From the NCBI RefSeq assembly GCF_051622035.1, contig NC_135357.1:14631001-14695000 (forward strand): a stretch of 64,000 bases of DNA. Reading direction: 5' to 3'. Made by a program: the position numbers and the translations under genes. Positions 58,013 through 64,000 of the stretch are shown one piece after another; positions within the stretch are counted from its first letter, which is position 1; each line of letters begins with the position of its first letter. Source of the stretch: Arctopsyche grandis. Its lineage: Eukaryota; Arthropoda; Insecta; Trichoptera; Hydropsychidae. Below the pieces are notes generated by a model. The model was not told the origin of the DNA, made no database searches, and worked only from the letters and a program-made list of their open reading frames with translations.

Positions 58013-58689
58013 GACGCTCTAGCGTCACCTCCCTTTACAGGCCCACCGCCTGATCACTTTGATCTGAAATATAAAAAAAATGTTACATTACTTTAAAATT
58101 TCGCAAATTATGAACTGGTTAATACATTTATTTTTTTAAACATAAACTGTCGGCAACATTTTTTAAAAATAACTAAATTTCGACATCAAAGTACATACTG
58201 AATTCTTTATTAAAGTTATTATAAGTGATCTATGGACCAATTTAAAAGTGAAATCGAAGCTATTTCATAGCATATCAAAACAAGCTTATCTTTAGTAATG
58301 TCACATTCTAAGAATTAGTGATGCATAACTGCCAGGATGTGCATTTAAAAATGGGCTTTTAAATTAAATGTGATAATTCACTGATAGAACAAAGGTTTGG
58401 CAACTAGATTGTATTGTCACAATTGCCAGAAAAGCTTGGACATCAAACAACAATAAATGAAAAATATAATTAATCTCATTTACAAGTAATATTGTTTCTC
58501 GACTTAATATCGAAATGAACAAATGAGTCATTCTAGTGACGCATTGTATGATGATACATTTGACTATTTAAGATTATAAATAAACATTAACTGAGTTGTT
58601 ACGATTGTGACTATGCAACGATTAAAATGTTAGAGGCTAGGTATTCGAGACCATGTTGACAGTTTTTGCATTGGATCGGGTATCACGTT
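58013..58689 (-). other. DESI2: DESI2 5' UTR part (58013-58063) and first intron
   Basis: A TTTATATTTCAG acceptor ends at 58064, so 58013-58063 is 5' UTR in the first coding exon and the sequence to its right is intron up to an upstream noncoding exon. The intron is AT-rich and otherwise featureless. Confidence 0.6.
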
Positions 58690-59110
58690 CCAAAGTACGA
58701 ATTCGTTAAACGAAGCGTTTTTACCGACAAGGGAACAAAAACAAAGCAGTAGGTGTCAGACTTGGGCACGCGATTTTCGACCGAAATAGTTGTGCAAACG
58801 ACGGCCATAAGGGCGACAATCGTGTGGGACGAAAGGGGCTCACTGAGGGTGAGGAGTGAGGGGCGAGGAGTGGGGCTCACAGCGGGGGCGGAGGCGGAGG
58901 CGGCAGCGGAGGCGCGGCTCGGAGTCCTCTTGGCATCACGGGGGCGAAGGCTCCGACACCTCCGACAGCTCCGACAGCACAACTCGAGTCTCCTCGCACT
59001 CTACAATAACCACACTCTGCACTGCACTTCACTCCACTCCACTCCAGCTGTCAGAACGAGTTCGCCACACGCTGCACACTGCACGCACTTTCCGGCCAAC
59101 CACTGATACT
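58690..59110 (-). promoter_or_regulatory. GC-rich island, probable DESI2 promoter and noncoding first exon
   Basis: A sharply bounded GC-rich block starting about 680 bp upstream of the DESI2 ATG. On the minus strand it contains candidate donors such as CTTGTCG|GTAAAAAC (about 58725) and CCTCA|GTGAGCC (about 58840) that could splice to the acceptor at 58064. Both strands hold long open frames with Ala/Ser/Arg-rich translations, explained by composition. Exact start site and donor cannot be fixed from sequence. Confidence 0.55.
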
Positions 59111-59303
59111 GATACTTGATAGCCGATAGCATGACCCTTCACCTTTTAGTTTGCAATCATACCGACCGTAACAATTTCTTTAACGTCCATTATGTCTCTG
59201 TTTATAAATCAATTTTGCCGTTTTCGGCCACTAAAAGGAATCTCAAAAAGATAATTACCCATATATGAGCCGTGAAACGCTATATAAAATACTGATAAAC
59301 GGA

Positions 59304-59520
59304 CTACTAGTCATATGTGAACCAGTCACAGGACAACCGGTCGCTGAGGATCGGTCACACGTGATTACCCGTCACACTGAAACTGGTCACGAGAAAACTG
59401 GTTGACTGATTTTAGGGTGTGACCAGTTTTCTCGTGACCAGTTTTAGTGTGAAGGGTGATCACGTGTGACCGATCTAGAGCGACCAGTTGTCCTGTGACC
59501 GGTTCACATTTGACTAGTAA
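59304..59520. mobile_element. foldback element (long near-perfect hairpin) upstream of DESI2
   Basis: Two arms of about 98 bp in inverted orientation separated by roughly 20 bp. The left arm starts ACTAGTCATATGTGAACC and the right arm, reversed, starts TACTAGTCAAATGTGAACC. They pair through GGTCACAGGACAAC, GATCGGTCACACGTGAT, and AACTGGTCACGAGAAAACTG at the centre. The word GGTCAC/GTGACC recurs several times. Noncoding; a foldback MITE is the simplest reading. Target duplication not evident. Confidence 0.85.
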
Positions 59521-62500
59521 TCACCGAACCAAAATACTGACCGATATAAAACTTGATTTATGATTTTATTATAATAAATTTGACTTTAATTTTAATAATA
59601 AAAATCACTTGGATTATCAAATTTAGCACCCGTTGACTTAACCGGTTCGGTAATTATTCTGCACAAAACGAAACGAAACGAACGCAAAAGTCACTAAAAT
59701 CTCTATCACGGAATATCTGGCACCCGAAAAGTCATACTAACGAGAACTCGAGTGCCAAATATTGCGTATTCGCGATTTTCGTGGCAACGATTGGCGTGTG
59801 CGCGATCGCAATGTGCGAAATAATCCGTTTACCGACTAAACCTACTATAAATTCATTTAAAATTAAATTAAAGATAGTTTTTTTTTTTAAATCTTATTAC
59901 CATTCACCAACGTAATTATTACAAAACATTCAAACCAAATAAATTATAAATACTTAATATAAATTATCAAAAGTTTTGTTTCGAATTCAATTCCAAATCA
60001 TACAAATGTCAAATTTAGTATTGTAATGATTTAATAATTTCAATAATAACTAAAATTTGTATTTACGCAAAAAAATATTTTAAAAACACTAAAGAATTTT
60101 TGATTGACATGCTACATAGTGCAATCCTGCAGTTGCGTTGATAAGGCTACGAATTAAATTGAAGGTCATCGTGAGAAAGAGAAAGATGACTGCGCTGAGA
60201 GCGAGCATTGTTATTGTTGAGTGAAGTTCTGCTTGGCGTAGTAAAGCTCATACGGTGCTACTCGACTGACTCGAGTCTTGACTCATCCGATTTCCCCGCG
60301 TCTGGTCCGCGTCATTCGCAATCAATTTTCGCAAGCGTCTGCTGCGAAAGCCGAACCATCCCCGTATCCCACTCGAATTGAAGCCACCGTAGTGTAGTAG
60401 CGTTGTCGTGTCGTTTAGTTTGTGCGCGCGCACCACACCATACCACACCACAAACGAATCACAATCAGCGTTCTCTTATCGGCCGTCGTCCGCTCGCAAC
60501 CGTGACCTAGACCTGGTGACTATTTTATTTGTTTCGACCTATTTATTTTTCATCGCACGCAACTAAATGTCAATATTTGGCGCGTTTTTCCAATCCACAA
60601 TGTCATATCTTACAACTGGACAAATTATCATTTATTATTTATGCGAATTTTCTTATACGATTCTAACAAAAAATAAAAAAATACAAGAACAAAACATGTT
60701 TCATGATTTTTTCAACGAATAAAATTTTCACTAGTATCCAGTGAATAAATATGCATACAATCTGCGTGCACATAAGTAATCTATCTGTAGACGTACACAT
60801 ACATATGTGTAAGAATTCTTGAAACTATAATAATATTCTTGATTCATGATTAATATTATATACATACTTATCTCGTTTGTTTAGCCTGTGATTCGAAAAA
60901 ATTCCACGGAAGTCTATTTTTATCTGTTTCATCTAATTGAGAGAATTGGTTGTTTCCTCAACAGTTACAGTTGAAAGGCAGATGGTTTCAGTTTCATTTA
61001 AATTTGAGTATTTAACCAATTTACTTTCAAATGTCTGATATTTTAGTAATTAAATTTACATTCGATGCACGTATCTCCTTTATTAATCCCGACCTTTTTT
61101 TATCATTAGAAGCTTGTTTTAAAATCTTTGATAATTTTTTTTAAATATAGGTTTTTGTTTATATTTATGCAGTTGATTTCCCATTTAAAACAAATAAAAT
61201 ATTTATTGTTTTTGAGGCCAGTAAGAGAGATTTCAAATACAAGAATTGTTAATTAACAATTGCCTAAAATAAATAAATCATTTTCAAATTCATTAGACCT
61301 TCGGTCCCCTTTATTGAACAAAAGCCGATATTATATATATTAAGAAATAAATAATATATTATGTTTTGTAATCAATGAAGTCGAAGGTTTTCAGATTTAC
61401 ATACACTGATATATATGTATGTATGTACGTGTACATATACTCAATTCGTTCCTTATAAGGTATCCTTTCACTTTTGAACAAGTAATAAAAGAGTCTGCGG
61501 TGCTCGACCATACATATGTATATCAATCTATCTATATAATATTATATATTAAAGTCTTAAAGGACATCTGTAAATTGAACATTAGTTACGCAAAAGCAGA
61601 ACCGAAAATTTTAGTGTCTATTCATTCAATTATCATGTACATATATGTAGAAAAAATATCACAATTTCTTGTTTCACTATCTTTATGTATATATATGTAA
61701 TTGCATTTTTGTATATTCCACTCAAAATTTCCTATGACTAATACAAGGCAAATTACTACTAACAGTAGTAAAACGTGGTTTCTACAATTCGTGTATGGAA
61801 ATCTTGAATATATTATGTTTCTACATTCACCCACGTAATATGTATTGACATACATGCTTGAAATTATGTATTCCATTTTCAAAAAAAAATATTAAGAATA
61901 AAAATATTTTATACGAATAATAAATAAATCGATTTTATTTTTATTTTAACGAGTACTTTTCAATCTATTCAGTTTATTTAATATGAAAAAATTATAATTC
62001 ATTCACGCAAATTGACTGTTTTTACATACCTCCATTACGTTTTTATTCACTTGACTGCTTTGTTTGTTGACCTCCAATAGCACCTTGCACTAATAAATTG
62101 TGCCATCAATCGTACCATCTCGACAAAGCTGTCAATAGTCAATTTTCATTACTAAATATTGTAAATTGTTGGATATGTATATGATAATTTTTAATTTTTT
62201 CGACTTTTCATCTTTTTACCTCTCGAGTCACGTGTTTCTTTTGTGTGGGTGTCTTTGAACTTGTTGATCTATCTTTGGCCCATCAAAAGTTAAAAGCAAG
62301 CATTCTTAAACTCGTAAAATGTGTACATACATATCATACATTCTAACTCTCTTATTATTGTTTGTTTTATTATTATATACATATGTAGATATCTATGCCA
62401 AAATATTAACACTCTCTCAGTGTAGTTGTCAGATATCATCTGAATCTAAAATAAACGATTCAATATTGAAGCAAGTTATATCCGATGTATGTATACAGTG

Positions 62501-62964
62501 AGATAGACGATCTTTACCATGTTCAAAATTAGAATACCCGGACTCAACAAACATGTGGTTTCTATCGAATGGCGCCGCTCCTAAATGTTAGATTACCGGT
62601 ATGAAGTGAATACAGATTATCATCAGAGGCTCTGACAGGCTATTTCTAGTGTATTTTTTTTATATATATGTACATAGATACCCATGAAAATTTGACAGGT
62701 GCCTAAATGCAAGAATACAGTTAAATATCAAACAAATCTATCAGTTGGTAATACCATTAACCATGACTGTTGATATTTTTCAAACAAAAAGTTCGCCACG
62801 TTCAATCCTTCGAACGACGTATTGTATTTTGAGGAGTTTATTTGCGGTCACGCGAACCAAACACTCTTAAATGACCACACCTAAACTAAAGGGTGCGCCC
62901 TTCATTATAAAAGTGCGTCCATTTTACCTCCTACCCTTATTTTCGAACAACTGTCACTCATATT
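59521..62964. other. no supported gene; GC-rich patch at about 60120-60520
   Basis: A 400-bp GC/CG-richer region (about 60120-60520) in AT-rich DNA could be a promoter, for a DESI2 alternative first exon or for a gene off the right edge, but no exon was recognised. The rest is AT-rich with ACATATGTA microsatellites. A 25-bp end of the 37.5/52.7 kb repeat recurs at about 62022-62050. Confidence 0.45.
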
Positions 62965-63573
62965 ATGATCGATGCTGATGTGCGAACAATTATCGTCGAA
63001 CATGTTGAAATAGCTTGGCAAAATGCACAAATTTCAGTCGGACTTAGGTCCCAGGGTTAACTATGTATATATGTATGTATGTATGTACATGTTACAGTCG
63101 AAGTGTATTTTCAGTTGTCATATATTCTAACTGGGGTTTTAGGTCATTCATATGCGAATACAATTCAACTATTAAATACACTTTCAACAATGTGCGCCAG
63201 TAGTTATATAAAAGTTAAATTTTGACAGCTCTCATGTTTTTACGAATGCTTCAGAAATCAATAATGCGTTAATTATTTGCTAGATATTACGAATAAAGGC
63301 AACGAGTACCGTATTACGATAACTCTAAGAATGTGTTCAAAACAAAAATGTGACTTTCCAACTCAATTTACTAGTCTAGTAGCGTTTTCACGAAAATCTA
63401 GCCTCTCCATCTTACCTGATACCAACTTATAGTTGAATTGTATTTTCAGTTATAATATATTTTGACCAGTTGAAATATAATTCGCCATATGAATCAACTT
63501 ACGTGTGTTAGATGGAATATGTTCCAACTAGTCAAAATATATTACAACTGGAAGATACATTTCAACTGTAACG
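62965..63573. mobile_element. MITE TGTTACAGTYGAAGTG family, copy C, with associated 100-bp module
   Basis: A 100-bp module (62965-63066, ATGATCGATGCTGATGTGCG through CAGGGTTAACTATG) is followed by (ATGT)n and then the MITE from 63090 to about 63573, starting TGTTACAGTCGAAGTGTATT and ending TTTCAACTGTAACG. The same module-microsatellite-MITE order occurs at 28844-29425. Noncoding. Confidence 0.8.
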
Positions 63574-64000
63574 TACATACATACATACTAACAAGCTTAA
63601 ATAATTCAATTTGGTGAATATACATTTATTTATGGCTTATTAACGGATTTAGCATCTAGTTTTATTATGTACTTACATCCGTCGAGCTTCTCAGAAATGT
63701 CGATTTAGAATTGGAGCACACATGTGGAGAACCATATTGCAATATTGTGACTGTATTATATTTGGATATTTTACGAGTTTGTCAAAATATCCACTTAAAA
63801 AGTGATTTTTGCAGTCTAGTTCACTCATGTTTAAAAAAAAATCAGATAAGCTGAAGTTAAATATTGATAAATCATACTAAAAAAAATAGCATATACACCT
63901 GCGCAAGTGTTTCCGTAGCTTAGTCGGTTATCGTCAGCCGAATACTGTTAACATCACTAATATTTTAAATGCATTTTTCCGATTACAGATATTGGACAAG
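63574..64000. other. AT-rich DNA with a possible tRNA-derived SINE head near the right edge
   Basis: At about 63907-63950 the sequence GTTTCCGTAGCTTAGTCGG followed by TTATCGTCAGCCGAATA resembles the 5' half of a tRNA (valine-like acceptor arm and A box). No matching 3' half or B box follows, so it is not called as a tRNA gene; a SINE head or tRNA fragment is possible. Otherwise AT-rich. Confidence 0.3.

Noticed and set aside
58753..59119. Long overlapping plus- and minus-strand open frames upstream of DESI2
   Set aside because: Overlap in several phases in a GC-rich island, low-complexity Ala/Arg/Ser translations; better explained as promoter/5' exon.
63907..63950. tRNA gene (valine-like 5' half)
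   Set aside because: No anticodon stem, T arm or 3' acceptor strand follows; at best a SINE head or tRNA fragment.
1..64000. CRISPR array, operon or bacterial defence-like system
   Set aside because: No regularly spaced identical repeats with unique spacers exist; the genes are intron-bearing animal genes, and the repeats are transposons and microsatellites.

Overview
This window reads as nuclear DNA of an insect, probably a holometabolan. The genes are split by short GT-AG introns and encode animal proteins. The intergenic DNA is very AT-rich, studded with ACATACATATGTATGT-type microsatellites and full of small transposons. Lepidoptera or a close relative is my tentative guess, from the many antisense tails of an endonuclease/reverse-transcriptase LINE that are common there; nothing seen is decisive.

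Only three protein-coding genes can be supported, all on the minus strand. (1) At 5.1-5.6 kb is the 5' coding exon of orthodenticle/ocelliless (Otx-class head-gap homeobox gene); its homeodomain exon lies beyond the left edge, so 1-5098 is intron. (2) At 49.3-51.5 kb is a complete nine-exon ABHD12-type lysophospholipid lipase (424 aa). (3) At 56.4-58.0 kb is a complete six-coding-exon DESI2-type PPPDE thiol isopeptidase (191 aa), with a GC-rich promoter/5' exon candidate at 58.7-59.1 kb.

The 44 kb between otd and ABHD12 holds no recognisable gene. It mixes AT-rich DNA, isolated GC/CpG-rich islands that are candidate otd regulatory elements or promoters, and a dense population of small mobile elements. 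Several hAT-like elements carry 8-bp target-site duplications that can be read directly, including nested pairs and two palindromes of 31 and 41 bp. Several foldback/MITE families share a TGTTACA-type terminus and sit in ACATATGTA microsatellite. Also present are Helitron-like elements, a tRNA-derived SINE, and decayed LINE 3' ends with other elements inserted in them.

No operon-like or novel multi-gene system is visible. The most notable signals are the hAT micro-palindromes, the nested hAT insertions, a 100-bp module travelling with one MITE family, telomere-like TTAGG runs inside a MITE, and a strong foldback element upstream of DESI2. Repeat copies were aligned by eye, so their outer boundaries are approximate unless a target duplication is stated.
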